From contig NZ_VFPL01000001.1 in the NCBI RefSeq assembly GCF_006716645.1, positions 1,736,001 to 1,800,000 on the forward strand: 64,000 bases of DNA, in the 5' to 3' direction. The notes under the pieces were generated by a model, which searched no databases, was not told where the DNA came from, and was given only the letters and a program-made list of their open reading frames with translations. A program made the translations under genes and the position numbers. The stretch comes from Arcticibacter tournemirensis (GTDB lineage: Bacteria > Bacteroidota > Bacteroidia > Sphingobacteriales > Sphingobacteriaceae). Positions 27,047-35,253 of the stretch are shown here, piece by piece; within the stretch, counting starts at the first letter, position 1; every line of letters begins with the position of its first letter.

Positions 27047-27438
27047 AGAATATTATTAAATCATTCCGTAACGATAGCGATGTCGCCTCATTCGTCGGAC
27101 GGCTTTTAAGAACAGGTGTTTTTACAGCCAGCGCCGTGGCTCTGCTGGGAGGAATCATTTACCTCGTGCGTCATGGTTCAGAAGTTCCTGATTACCGCAT
27201 TTTTAAAGGAGCACCCGATGAGCTTCGTCATCTGCCGGGTATTTTTAAAGGCGTTTGGTCTTTTAGCGGCTCTGCTATTATTCAGCTGGGCGTAGTTGTT
27301 TTACTCGCAACGCCGATCCTGCGGATATTTTTCTCAGCTGTTGCTTTTGCCATTGAAAAGGACTATTTGTATGTTCTTATCACTCTCATTGTACTTGGTA
27401 TTATTATATTTGGAATGCTTGGAGGCTTGGGAGGATAA
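27043..27438 (+). CDS. DUF1634 small membrane protein, partner of the TSUP exporter
   Basis: 131-residue membrane protein with three hydrophobic helices (about 23-42, 80-105, 107-128). GVFTASAVALLGGIIYL, FSGSAIIQLGVVVLLATPILRI and YVLITLIVLGIIIFG fit DUF1634. The start codon overlaps the upstream stop by four bases, so translation is coupled. The function is unknown; an accessory subunit of the exporter is inferred from the overlap. Confidence 0.87.
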   Translation: MKNIIKSFRNDSDVASFVGRLLRTGVFTASAVALLGGIIYLVRHGSEVPDYRIFKGAPDELRHLPGIFKGVWSFSGSAIIQLGVVVLLATPILRIFFSAVAFAIEKDYLYVLITLIVLGIIIFGMLGGLGG

Positions 27439-27440
27439 AC

Positions 27441-28268
27441 ATGACAACAAAAGCTGCACCAATAGGAATATTTGATTCAGGTTATGGTGGCCTGACCGTT
27501 TTTAAGGAGATAGTAAAACAACTGCCCGGATATGATTACATTTATTTAGGCGATAATGCACGTGTTCCCTATGGTACACGGTCTTTCGAAACGGTATACC
27601 GTTATACTCTTGAATGTGTTGAGCAACTGTTTGGTATGGGCTGTCGTCTGGTGATCCTTGCCTGCAATACGGCGTCGGCAAAAGCACTTCGCAGCATTCA
27701 GCAAAATGACTTGCCCAGGTCGAAAGAGCTTCGGCGGGTACTGGGCGTGATCAGGCCTACTGCTGAAATCGTAGGTTCCTATACCAGATCCGGAAAAGTC
27801 GGAATTCTCGCTACTCCGGGTACTGTCTCTTCCGGGTCCTACGTGATCGAAATTGAAAAGTTTTTCCCGACTATTGAAGTGTTCCAGGAAGCCTGCCCGA
27901 TGTGGGTACCACTTGTGGAGAATAATGAGTTTAATTCACCCGGAGCTGATTATTTTATTCAGAAGAATTTAAATAACCTTCTGGGCAAATGCCCCGGGAT
28001 AGACACAGTCGTTCTTGCGTGCACGCATTACCCTCTCCTTATCTCTAAGATACGTCAATTTCTTCCTCCTCATATCCAGATCGTGTCTCAGGGAAAACTC
28101 GTGGCTCAGAGTCTTCAGGACTATCTGAACAGACATGCTGAGATCGAAGCCCTCTGTTCAGATGGAGGTACAATTCGCTATTTCACGACGGAATCGTGCG
28201 GCAATTTCAATGATAAAGCTGCTATATTTCTGGAGTATCCGGTAGAATCCGAACATATTGAAATCTAA
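27441..28268 (+). CDS. murI: Glutamate racemase
   Basis: Interconverts L- and D-glutamate for peptidoglycan precursors. The 275-residue protein has the opening IGIFDSGYGGLTVFKEI, the YLGDNARVPYG loop, and the two catalytic cysteines in VILACNTASA and VVLACTHYPLL. It starts two bases after the DUF1634 stop, and its last four bases overlap the end of the convergent TVP38 gene. Confidence 0.96.
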   Translation: MTTKAAPIGIFDSGYGGLTVFKEIVKQLPGYDYIYLGDNARVPYGTRSFETVYRYTLECVEQLFGMGCRLVILACNTASAKALRSIQQNDLPRSKELRRVLGVIRPTAEIVGSYTRSGKVGILATPGTVSSGSYVIEIEKFFPTIEVFQEACPMWVPLVENNEFNSPGADYFIQKNLNNLLGKCPGIDTVVLACTHYPLLISKIRQFLPPHIQIVSQGKLVAQSLQDYLNRHAEIEALCSDGGTIRYFTTESCGNFNDKAAIFLEYPVESEHIEI

Positions 28269-29023
28269 CGGGATACGTTATTTTGATCGTTTTCATAACC
28301 CGTTAGGCGCATAGTCTGTCTCTTTCGTTTCCTGATTATAAAATCTACCAATACATAAATCAGGAAGAGGATCGTGCTGATAACCGATATCCAAAGTATC
28401 GCTTTGTCCATACTCTCTTCCCCTGTGAAAACAGCAATCAGAATTACGAGCGGAAGCGTGCCGGCAACAGTAGCGAGTATATACCTTAAAAAACCCATCC
28501 TCAGTAAGCCGGCAACAAAATGGAGGGCGTCATTCGGAAGAATAGGCGAAGTCCGGATAACAGCCACGACGCCTATCCCATAGCGATGGACCCAGCTCTG
28601 GATACTCTTCTGTGTTTTTTCTCCGATCAGCTTTTTCAGGGCGTATGGACCCAGGTATATTCCCGTGTAATAACCGGCAGTAGAGGCGCCGAGCACTGCG
28701 AAGATCGAGATAAGACTTCCCCACCAGGGGCCATAGCATATTACTGCTACTATCATCAGCAGAAAGTTCGGGATAAAGAGTAAAAAGGCCTGTAAGGTCA
28801 TGGTAATTATAATGATTGCAGGTCCCCATAATCCAAACTGTTTTACCCAGGCTTCAGCTCGTTGTTTGTCTTTACTCATCAAAACCTGGAACCCTTCATT
28901 TACCTGCTGATGAAATGACGGAATGATAAAGTAGGATCCAACCAGAAGTATAATTATTGCCAATGAAATCCACAGGGGAAGGTTTTTGTGTTTCTTTACT
29001 ATTTCTTTAATATTGTCAGGCAT
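28265..29023 (-). CDS. TVP38/TMEM64-family membrane protein
   Basis: Inner-membrane protein of the DedA-related SNARE-associated/VTT fold. ATG 29023 (MPDNIKEIVKKHKNLPLW) was preferred to the upstream in-frame ATG at 29098, since the extra 25 residues look non-conserved. The hallmark VTT segment is visible: GASTAGYYTGIYLGP and RTSPILPNDALHFVAGLLRM. About six hydrophobic segments are present. Homologues are linked to lipid scrambling or membrane homeostasis; the exact role is unknown. Confidence 0.9.
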   Translation of the reverse strand: MPDNIKEIVKKHKNLPLWISLAIIILLVGSYFIIPSFHQQVNEGFQVLMSKDKQRAEAWVKQFGLWGPAIIIITMTLQAFLLFIPNFLLMIVAVICYGPWWGSLISIFAVLGASTAGYYTGIYLGPYALKKLIGEKTQKSIQSWVHRYGIGVVAVIRTSPILPNDALHFVAGLLRMGFLRYILATVAGTLPLVILIAVFTGEESMDKAILWISVISTILFLIYVLVDFIIRKRKRQTMRLTGYENDQNNVSR

Positions 29024-29134
29024 AGATGTTATCGTGTTTATTTCGTATAACAAAAAAAATACAAACTTGCTTGAGTGTAATGCTATCCTGAAGCTCAATG
29101 TGCAGCCAGCAACGGAAATCTGATCTTAAAAAGC

Positions 29135-29142
29135 TATTTTTG
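29135..29142 (+). promoter_or_regulatory. Putative -7 element for valS
   Basis: TATTTTTG matches TAnnTTTG exactly and lies 28 bases before the valS ATG. No -33 TTG at the standard spacing. Confidence 0.5.
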
Positions 29143-29170
29143 CGCATTATTTGATTTCATCCCCAAGAAA

Positions 29171-31843
29171 ATGAGTATTTCTAAAATATACGACCCTAAA
29201 GAAGCCGAAGATAAGTGGTATAGTTACTGGCTGGAAAAAAAGTTTTTTCATTCGGAACCTGATGAGCGTGAGCCCTATACTATCGTAATTCCTCCGCCGA
29301 ATGTGACGGGCGTCCTCCATATGGGGCATATGTTGAACAATACCATTCAGGATGTTCTCATTCGCAAAGCAAGGATGCAGGGAAAAAATGCCTGCTGGGT
29401 GCCAGGTACCGACCACGCTTCTATCGCTACCGAAGCAAAGGTAGTGGCTATGCTTAAAGAAAGAGGAATAGAGAAGAAGGATATAAGCCGCGAGGAATTT
29501 CTGAAATACGCATGGGAGTGGAAAGAAAAATACGGCGGTATCATTCTCAAGCAACTCGAAAAGCTGGGTGCTTCCTGCGACTGGGACCGCACCCGGTTCA
29601 CAATGGATGAGGCTCTTTCGGAAGCTGTTAAGGATACTTTTATTCATCTTTATAAAAAAGGCCTGATCTACCGCGGGATACGGATGGTAAACTGGGATCC
29701 TAAGGGAATGACTGCCGTTTCGGATGAGGAAGTGATCCGTAAAGAGGTAAATCAGAAACTGTATTACATCAGATATCAGATTGCGGGTTCGGGCCTGCAA
29801 CCTGCAACTCACAACCAGCAATCCGAAATTCCCGGCTATATTGTCATTGCCACGACCCGGCCGGAAACAATAATGGCGGATACAGCAATTTGTATCAATC
29901 CTAATGATGAACGGTATCGCTTTTTAAAAGGAAAGAAGGTGCTTGTTCCTTTGATCAACCGCGAGATCCCCGTAATTGAAGATGAGTATGTTGAAATGGA
30001 GTTCGGTACGGGCTGCTTGAAAGTTACCCCTGCACATGACTTGAACGACTACGAACTGGGTGTTAAACACCACCTGCCTGTAATTGATATCCTGAACGAC
30101 GACGGTACCTTAAACGAAAAGGCCGAAATACTTGTAGGGGAGGAGCGTTTTGTTGCGCGCAAGAAAATTGCCCGTATGCTCGAAGAGGCAGGTATGCTTG
30201 AAAAGGTTGAAGATTATAAATCACAGATTGGTTTTTCTGAGCGTACCGACGCGGCGATAGAGCCTAAATTATCTCTGCAATGGTTTTGCAGGATGGAAGA
30301 GATGGCAAAACCTGCCCTCGAATACGTTCTGAAGGGGGATATTAAATTGATTCCTGATAAATTTATGAATACCTACCGCCACTGGATGGAGAATGTGAAG
30401 GACTGGTGTATCAGTCGCCAGCTGTGGTGGGGCCAGCGGATTCCTGCATGGTATAACGAAAGAGGCGAATGGGTTGTTGCCAGCGATCTTGCAGCCGCAG
30501 AGCAGGAATTCCGGAATGCCAACATCAGTTTTCAGAGCATCCGTCAGGACGAAGATGTGGTAGATACATGGTTCTCTTCCTGGCTCTGGCCAATGTCGGT
30601 GTTCGATCCGAAAGTATGCGGCCATCCCGAGGAAAAAGGAAATGCCGACATCAACTATTACTATCCAACGAACGACCTTGTAACAGCGCCCGAAATCCTT
30701 TTCTTCTGGGTTGCCAGGATGATTATGGCTGGTAATGAGTTCAGGGGAGAAGTGCCGTTCAGGAATGTTTATCTTACAGGTATAGTGAGAGATAAGCTTG
30801 GCCGGAAGATGTCGAAGTCGTTGGGTAATTCTCCCGACCCGATTGAGCTGATCGAAACCTATGGCGCTGACGGCGTTCGGGTAGGGATGCTGCTTTGTTC
30901 ACCTGCAGGAAACGACCTGATGTTCGACGAATCTTACTGCGAACAGGGTCGTAATTTTGCTAACAAGATCTGGAACGCGTTCCGGCTTGTTAAAGGATGG
31001 ACCGTAACCGAAGCTTCCGAAGCAGGTAAAGAAAATATTGCTGCGATAAACTGGTTTGAGAGCCGCTTTAACGAGGCCTTAATAGAAATAGAAAATCATT
31101 TCAAACAGTACCGTCTTTCTGAAGCCCTGATGGCGATATATAAACTGGTATGGGATGATTTCTGTGCATGGTACCTGGAAATGATAAAACCGGGATATCA
31201 GCTTCCTATCGACAGCCGAACCTTTGATGCTACCAAAGCGTTCTTTGAGAGTATTCTGAAATTGCTCCATCCTTTTATGCCATTTCTTACCGAGGAGCTA
31301 TGGCACGACGAAATATTTGCTGAAAGAGGTGCAATGGAATGTTGTATTGTTGCTCCTTATCCTGTATCGGGGGAAATAAATGGAAAGCTTCTGAGAGAAA
31401 TAGATATAGTGAAACAAGTTATTTCGGAAGTTCGTAATATTCGCAACAGTAAGCAGATTTCTCCAAAGGAAGCCCTGCCCCTGGCTATCAATGCCAACTC
31501 CGATATTGAGTATTCTGAATATCTGCCGATCATTCATAAACTGGCAAATATCACCGAAGTATCCTTTGTAGAAGAAAAGCCTGCCGGAGCCGCTGCGTTT
31601 ATAGCGGGCCGCGATGAGTTCTTTGTAAGCCTTGAAGGGAATATAGATGCAGAGGCCGAGCGCGAGCGTATAACAAAGGAACTGGACTATCTCAAAGGAT
31701 TTCTTAAGGCAGTAAACGGAAAACTTTCTAATGAGCGGTTTGTTCAGAATGCAAAGCCCGACATAGTTGAGAACGAACGTAAAAAGAAGGCGGATGCAGA
31801 GGCCAAAATTATAATCCTTGAAGAAGGTCTGAAACTGTTTTAA
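29171..31843 (+). CDS. valS: Valyl-tRNA synthetase
   Basis: Class Ia aminoacyl-tRNA synthetase of 890 residues charging tRNA-Val. The ATP-binding HIGH motif appears as VTGVLHMGHMLN and the KMSKS motif as KLGRKMSKSLGN. The CP1 editing domain contains ATTRPETIMADTAICINP and GTGCLKVTPAHD. The C-terminus has the anticodon-binding helical domain and a ValS-specific coiled-coil arm (about 825-885, rich in Glu and Lys). Length fits the family. A short linker (SGLQPATHNQQSE) interrupts the region before the editing domain and looks like a lineage-specific insertion. Confidence 0.97.
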   Translation: MSISKIYDPKEAEDKWYSYWLEKKFFHSEPDEREPYTIVIPPPNVTGVLHMGHMLNNTIQDVLIRKARMQGKNACWVPGTDHASIATEAKVVAMLKERGIEKKDISREEFLKYAWEWKEKYGGIILKQLEKLGASCDWDRTRFTMDEALSEAVKDTFIHLYKKGLIYRGIRMVNWDPKGMTAVSDEEVIRKEVNQKLYYIRYQIAGSGLQPATHNQQSEIPGYIVIATTRPETIMADTAICINPNDERYRFLKGKKVLVPLINREIPVIEDEYVEMEFGTGCLKVTPAHDLNDYELGVKHHLPVIDILNDDGTLNEKAEILVGEERFVARKKIARMLEEAGMLEKVEDYKSQIGFSERTDAAIEPKLSLQWFCRMEEMAKPALEYVLKGDIKLIPDKFMNTYRHWMENVKDWCISRQLWWGQRIPAWYNERGEWVVASDLAAAEQEFRNANISFQSIRQDEDVVDTWFSSWLWPMSVFDPKVCGHPEEKGNADINYYYPTNDLVTAPEILFFWVARMIMAGNEFRGEVPFRNVYLTGIVRDKLGRKMSKSLGNSPDPIELIETYGADGVRVGMLLCSPAGNDLMFDESYCEQGRNFANKIWNAFRLVKGWTVTEASEAGKENIAAINWFESRFNEALIEIENHFKQYRLSEALMAIYKLVWDDFCAWYLEMIKPGYQLPIDSRTFDATKAFFESILKLLHPFMPFLTEELWHDEIFAERGAMECCIVAPYPVSGEINGKLLREIDIVKQVISEVRNIRNSKQISPKEALPLAINANSDIEYSEYLPIIHKLANITEVSFVEEKPAGAAAFIAGRDEFFVSLEGNIDAEAERERITKELDYLKGFLKAVNGKLSNERFVQNAKPDIVENERKKKADAEAKIIILEEGLKLF

Positions 31844-31893
31844 GCAGGAAGACCGATGCAGGATTGACATTTGTAATACCCTAAAACTTAAAT

Positions 31894-32535
31894 ATGAGAA
31901 AAACTTTTTTATTCATTTTCTTAGTCTCTCTTTTTGCCTGTCAGCAGCCGTCAAAAAAGAAGAAGGTAGTCGAAAAACCACAGGTTGACGCTAAAATTCT
32001 TGTATCCTGCGAAGGCATAGGAGATGTGAAACTTACAGATACCTATCCGGAACTCAAAAAGAAATTTGGCCGCGACGCTATCACCGAACATGAGAACAAT
32101 GTGGAGGGGAAGTTCCTTAGCCTTTGGGAAGGTAAACCTAAGCAGGTAAACATTATTTTTCAGCACGAAAAGGATGCCCCCTTTAAGCGGATAAAATATA
32201 TCGAGACCGGTGCTTCTGACTCTCCGTATATGACGAGCGACAGTTTGAGGGTTGGGTTATCACTCAAAGATCTGGTCAGAAGAAACGGCTTTATGCCTCT
32301 TACCTTTAATAATTTTTATGGCGAGGTAGAGAGTGGCCTCATTATCAGCTTCAATAACGGTGATCTCTCGCGTACAAACTCTTGTTTTGGCGGAAAGCTG
32401 GAATGGGTGAGCCAGGAGAATATCTATAAAGATGCATATGATGCTTTTAAAAAGAGGAAAGTAGTAGAGTCTTCCGACGATATTTTTAACAGGATGGAAG
32501 TTATGTTGGGAAGCATCCGGGTTACAGCAAAATAA
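31894..32535 (+). CDS. Lipoprotein of unknown function (tandem paralogue 1)
   Basis: 213 residues with a lipoprotein signal (FLVSLFAC, Cys16) and a Lys-rich linker (KKKKVVEKPQ). The rest is a globular domain with ILVSCEGIGDVKLTDTYPELKKKFG, LWEGKPKQVNIIF, SPYMTSDSLRVGLSLKDLVRRNG and ISFNNGDLSRTNSCFGGKLEW. The next gene encodes a clear paralogue with the same order of motifs (CxGIGD, LWxGxPK, SPY, G-x-L-K-x-x-x-x-x-NG, ISFNxGxL, CFGG), and only 30 bp separate them. I do not recognise a named family. The pair probably acts at the periplasmic face of a membrane. Confidence 0.83.
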   Translation: MRKTFLFIFLVSLFACQQPSKKKKVVEKPQVDAKILVSCEGIGDVKLTDTYPELKKKFGRDAITEHENNVEGKFLSLWEGKPKQVNIIFQHEKDAPFKRIKYIETGASDSPYMTSDSLRVGLSLKDLVRRNGFMPLTFNNFYGEVESGLIISFNNGDLSRTNSCFGGKLEWVSQENIYKDAYDAFKKRKVVESSDDIFNRMEVMLGSIRVTAK

Positions 32536-32565
32536 TAAGCCTTTAACATACATAATTCAATAACT

Positions 32566-33219
32566 ATGCGCGTTTTTCTTTTTCTAAGTATACTGCTCTT
32601 CGCTGCATGCAATAATTCATCCGATAAGGGCGACAAAGCAGCTAAAAAGATACAATCTATAGACACTGCGAGTGAAGGAGGAAGCGAAATTACCTGCTGG
32701 GGGATTGGTGATATAGATCTGGATAATGATATGCAGTCGCTTACAGGGAAGGTGGGTAAAGCGAATGTTACTCAAGACTCCCTTTTTAAGGAAGGTTCAT
32801 TTGAAGGCTTCGTAACAACCCTTTGGAAAGGATCTCCGAAGGAGATCATTGTGCACTGGAAGGAAAAGAAGGAACCCTATCAAACGATCGATCACCTTGA
32901 GATCACCAGTCCTGAATCGCCCTACCACTTTGTGAACGGAATAAAGATCGGCACTACGCTGAAGGAGATGGAAAAGCTCAATGGCGGAACAACCATAAGT
33001 CTTTATGGTTTCGGATGGGACTACGGAGGCACCTTTATTAGCTTTAATAAAGGAAAGCTTGCCGGTGACATTCCTTGCTTTGGTGGTGTGTTTGCCCTTC
33101 CTGAAAATGCGGAGACCAGTGACACGAAAGATGTCATGGGCGACTCGAAGATCAGCTCTTCTCATGCGGCTTTTACGAAATACGACCCGAAGCTGGTTAC
33201 GATCAGGGTAAAGAGTTAA
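32566..33219 (+). CDS. Lipoprotein of unknown function (tandem paralogue 2)
   Basis: 217 residues with lipobox (ILLFAAC, Cys15), then a low-complexity linker and the same domain as the preceding gene: ITCWGIGDIDL, TLWKGSPKEIIVHW, SPYHFVNGIKIGTTLKEMEKLNG, TFISFNKGKLAG and PCFGGVF. Two cysteines (CWGIGD and PCFGG) are shared with paralogue 1 and could form a disulfide. The repeated G-T/S-L-K-E/D spacing resembles a ligand-binding beta-alpha unit, but no function can be assigned. It ends 3 bases before the end of the convergent HsdR_N-like gene. Confidence 0.83.
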   Translation: MRVFLFLSILLFAACNNSSDKGDKAAKKIQSIDTASEGGSEITCWGIGDIDLDNDMQSLTGKVGKANVTQDSLFKEGSFEGFVTTLWKGSPKEIIVHWKEKKEPYQTIDHLEITSPESPYHFVNGIKIGTTLKEMEKLNGGTTISLYGFGWDYGGTFISFNKGKLAGDIPCFGGVFALPENAETSDTKDVMGDSKISSSHAAFTKYDPKLVTIRVKS

Positions 33220-33222
33220 TGC

Positions 33223-33675
33223 TCACTTGTAGTCAGGCAGCGATTCGATGAATTTATAACTTTTTGTTTCGAAGTCGATGGTGCAGTAATAATGCTGCAA
33301 TCCGTTACTCACAGCCAGAAGCGGTATCTTGTGGACTATATTATACCGTGCAATCTGATCAAATACTTTTTGATTTATGGCGACGGAGGGGGCTTTACAT
33401 TCTATCATTAATATTTTTTCGCCCTGCGAATTGAAGACCACGATATCGGTCCGTTTTTGCAGTGAATGCAATTTTAAGCCACCTTCAAGCTTGATCAGCG
33501 TTTTAGGGTATTTCTTCTCCTGAATGATAAACTGAACGAAGTGTTGCCTTACCCACTCTTCGGGTGTTAATACAAGGAACTTCTTGCGGATATCATCAAA
33601 AATGAAATTTACATCCCCTTCCTGTTTTATTTTAAAAGGATACGCAGGAAGATTTAACGGTACTGGCTCAAACAT
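33223..33675 (-). CDS. HsdR_N-like (PD-(D/E)xK fold) protein
   Basis: 150-residue protein of the type I restriction HsdR N-terminal-like family found alone in many Bacteroidota. Nuclease-fold residues are visible: KRTDIVVFNSQGEKILMIECKAPSVAIN (Asp ... Glu-x-Lys) and FDQIARYNIVHKIPLLAVSNG. The N-terminal EEWVRQHFVQFI helix is also typical. No helicase or methylase genes are near, so it is not part of a restriction system here. It is divergent from holA, an arrangement I recall from related genomes. A DNA-linked role is possible but unproven. Confidence 0.83.
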   Translation of the reverse strand: MFEPVPLNLPAYPFKIKQEGDVNFIFDDIRKKFLVLTPEEWVRQHFVQFIIQEKKYPKTLIKLEGGLKLHSLQKRTDIVVFNSQGEKILMIECKAPSVAINQKVFDQIARYNIVHKIPLLAVSNGLQHYYCTIDFETKSYKFIESLPDYK

Positions 33676-33731
33676 CAGCGCGAAAATCGGGAAAAAAAAT
33701 CAAATATGATTTTCTTACCTTAGCATCAGAA

Positions 33732-34760
33732 ATGACTGTTGCTGCATTATTGAACGACCTCAAGGCCCGGAAATTCAAGCCGGTTTACCTGTTTCACGGC
33801 GAAGAGCCTTTTTATATCGACCTGTTTAGTGATTATATTGAGAAAAATCTTCTTACCGATGCAGAAAAGGGCTTCAATCAAACGGTACTATATGGCCGGG
33901 ATACCGATATTATGACCGTTTTAAATTCTGCCAAACGCTTTCCGATGATGAGTGATTACCAGTTGGTATTAATCAAGGAAGCGCAGGACATGAAATGGGG
34001 GAAGGAAACGGAAGATAAGAAGTCGATCGATCCTTTTCTTACTTACCTCGAAAAACCCCTTGCCAGTACCATTCTTGTATTTTGCTATAAACACGGAAAA
34101 TTCGATAAACGGAAGAAGACCTATAAAGCAATAGAGAAGAATGGCGTCGTTTTTGAATCGGCCGTTATTTACGAAAACAAAGTTCCTGCCTGGGTAGAAG
34201 ACTTTGTAAGGGAAAAAGCCTATCGCATCAATCCCCGGGCGGCTGCTCTTATCGCCGAATATCTCGGAAACGACCTCTCAAAGATCTCAAATGAACTGGA
34301 GAAGCTGATGTTAAACATTCCGAAAGGCAATGAGATATCAGTAGACGATGTGCAGAATAACATTGGTATAAGTAAGGAATACAATGTTTTTGAACTACAG
34401 GATGCTTTGGCTAAGCGCGATATTTTGAAGGCGAACCGTATTATTAACTATTTTGGCTCAAACACAAAAGCGAATCCAATACAGATGGTATTGGGAGCGT
34501 TAAATACCTGGTTTACCAAGATATTGAAATACCATTATATAGCAGACCGGAGCCCTCAGACGCTTGCAAAGGAATTGGGGGTAAATCCCTACTTTATTAA
34601 AGATTACCATCTGGCGGCGAAGAGTTTCAATTTATCCCGCACGTTTGAAGTGATCAGCTACCTACGCGAATATGACCTTAAAACAAAGGGAGTGGACTCG
34701 ACAGGAAATACCGAAGATGGCGACTTACTAAAAGAGCTCATATTTAAGATCCTGCACTGA
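33732..34760 (+). CDS. holA: DNA polymerase III delta subunit
   Basis: Clamp-loader subunit that opens the beta clamp (342 residues). Family features: YLFHGEEPFYIDLFSDYIE at the N-terminus (degenerate nucleotide-binding fold), FPMMSDYQLVLIKEAQDM, STILVFCYKHGKFDKRKK, then LIAEYLGNDLSKISNELEKLML and the C-terminal helical collar. Shorter frames in this span on the other strand are shadows. A near-match of the -7 element (TACCTTAG) lies about 14 bases upstream. Confidence 0.92.
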   Translation: MTVAALLNDLKARKFKPVYLFHGEEPFYIDLFSDYIEKNLLTDAEKGFNQTVLYGRDTDIMTVLNSAKRFPMMSDYQLVLIKEAQDMKWGKETEDKKSIDPFLTYLEKPLASTILVFCYKHGKFDKRKKTYKAIEKNGVVFESAVIYENKVPAWVEDFVREKAYRINPRAAALIAEYLGNDLSKISNELEKLMLNIPKGNEISVDDVQNNIGISKEYNVFELQDALAKRDILKANRIINYFGSNTKANPIQMVLGALNTWFTKILKYHYIADRSPQTLAKELGVNPYFIKDYHLAAKSFNLSRTFEVISYLREYDLKTKGVDSTGNTEDGDLLKELIFKILH

Positions 34761-35253
34761 TTGAGTTTACGTCATAAGTATAAGTGACTTATAATCTTTG
34801 TTATAGAAACAACAAGTCTTACCTGGCTTTACAGTCCCTCTAAAGTACTCCAAAATGTTTCCTGCCGCAGAATAACGTCTCTGCTTTCCTGCATTACAGG
34901 AATAGAGAAATCACAGATAAGAATTTACGGAAACAGATAGTTTTCTTGTATAATGAGGCCAGAATTGTATGACAATCGTTCGGGACTTGTTCTGGAACTA
35001 TTCGGGGTGAGTGCAGGGTGAGAGCACAGTGAGTGCACGGTGAGTGCACCTTTTCCCGGAAAAACGTGCACTCACCGTGCACTCACCCTGCACTCACTGT
35101 GCTGACAACCCGAAGAATTCTCCTGTCTCATTACAACGAGGGCCATACAAATCTACACCTTCTCTTATTCTTTATCTACATAAAAGAATGATTGATGGCA
35201 GATGCCGCTATTTCAACACATTTGCTTGCTTCTGGTTGAGCCTGTGCGATGTT
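34761..35253. other. Gene-free interval between holA and the dihydroorotase gene
   Basis: About 490 bases between two converging genes. It contains the large 11-bp-unit inverted repeat (separate entry). The remainder (34761-35000 and 35110-35253) shows no convincing gene, RNA or repeat; short frames here either translate repeat DNA or lack family features. Confidence 0.75.
35008..35104. repeat. Giant hairpin built of inverted 11-bp tandem repeats
   Basis: Four head-to-tail units of GGTGAGTGCAC (with variants GGTGAGTGCAG, GGTGAGAGCAC, AGTGAGTGCAC) on the left face inverted copies (GTGCACTCACC, GTGCACTCACC, CTGCACTCACT, GTGCT) on the right. The inner 21-bp arms at 35029-35049 and 35066-35086 are perfectly complementary around the loop CTTTTCCCGGAAAAAC, itself partly paired. 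Outer TTCGGG (35001-35006) and CCCGAA (35109-35114) also match. It sits between convergent genes, so it could end both transcripts, but it is far longer than an ordinary terminator. Confidence 0.92.

Noticed and set aside
33223-33675. Restriction-modification or defence system suggested by the HsdR_N-like fold
   Set aside because: Stand-alone small protein next to holA, with no methylase, specificity or helicase subunit in the neighbourhood.
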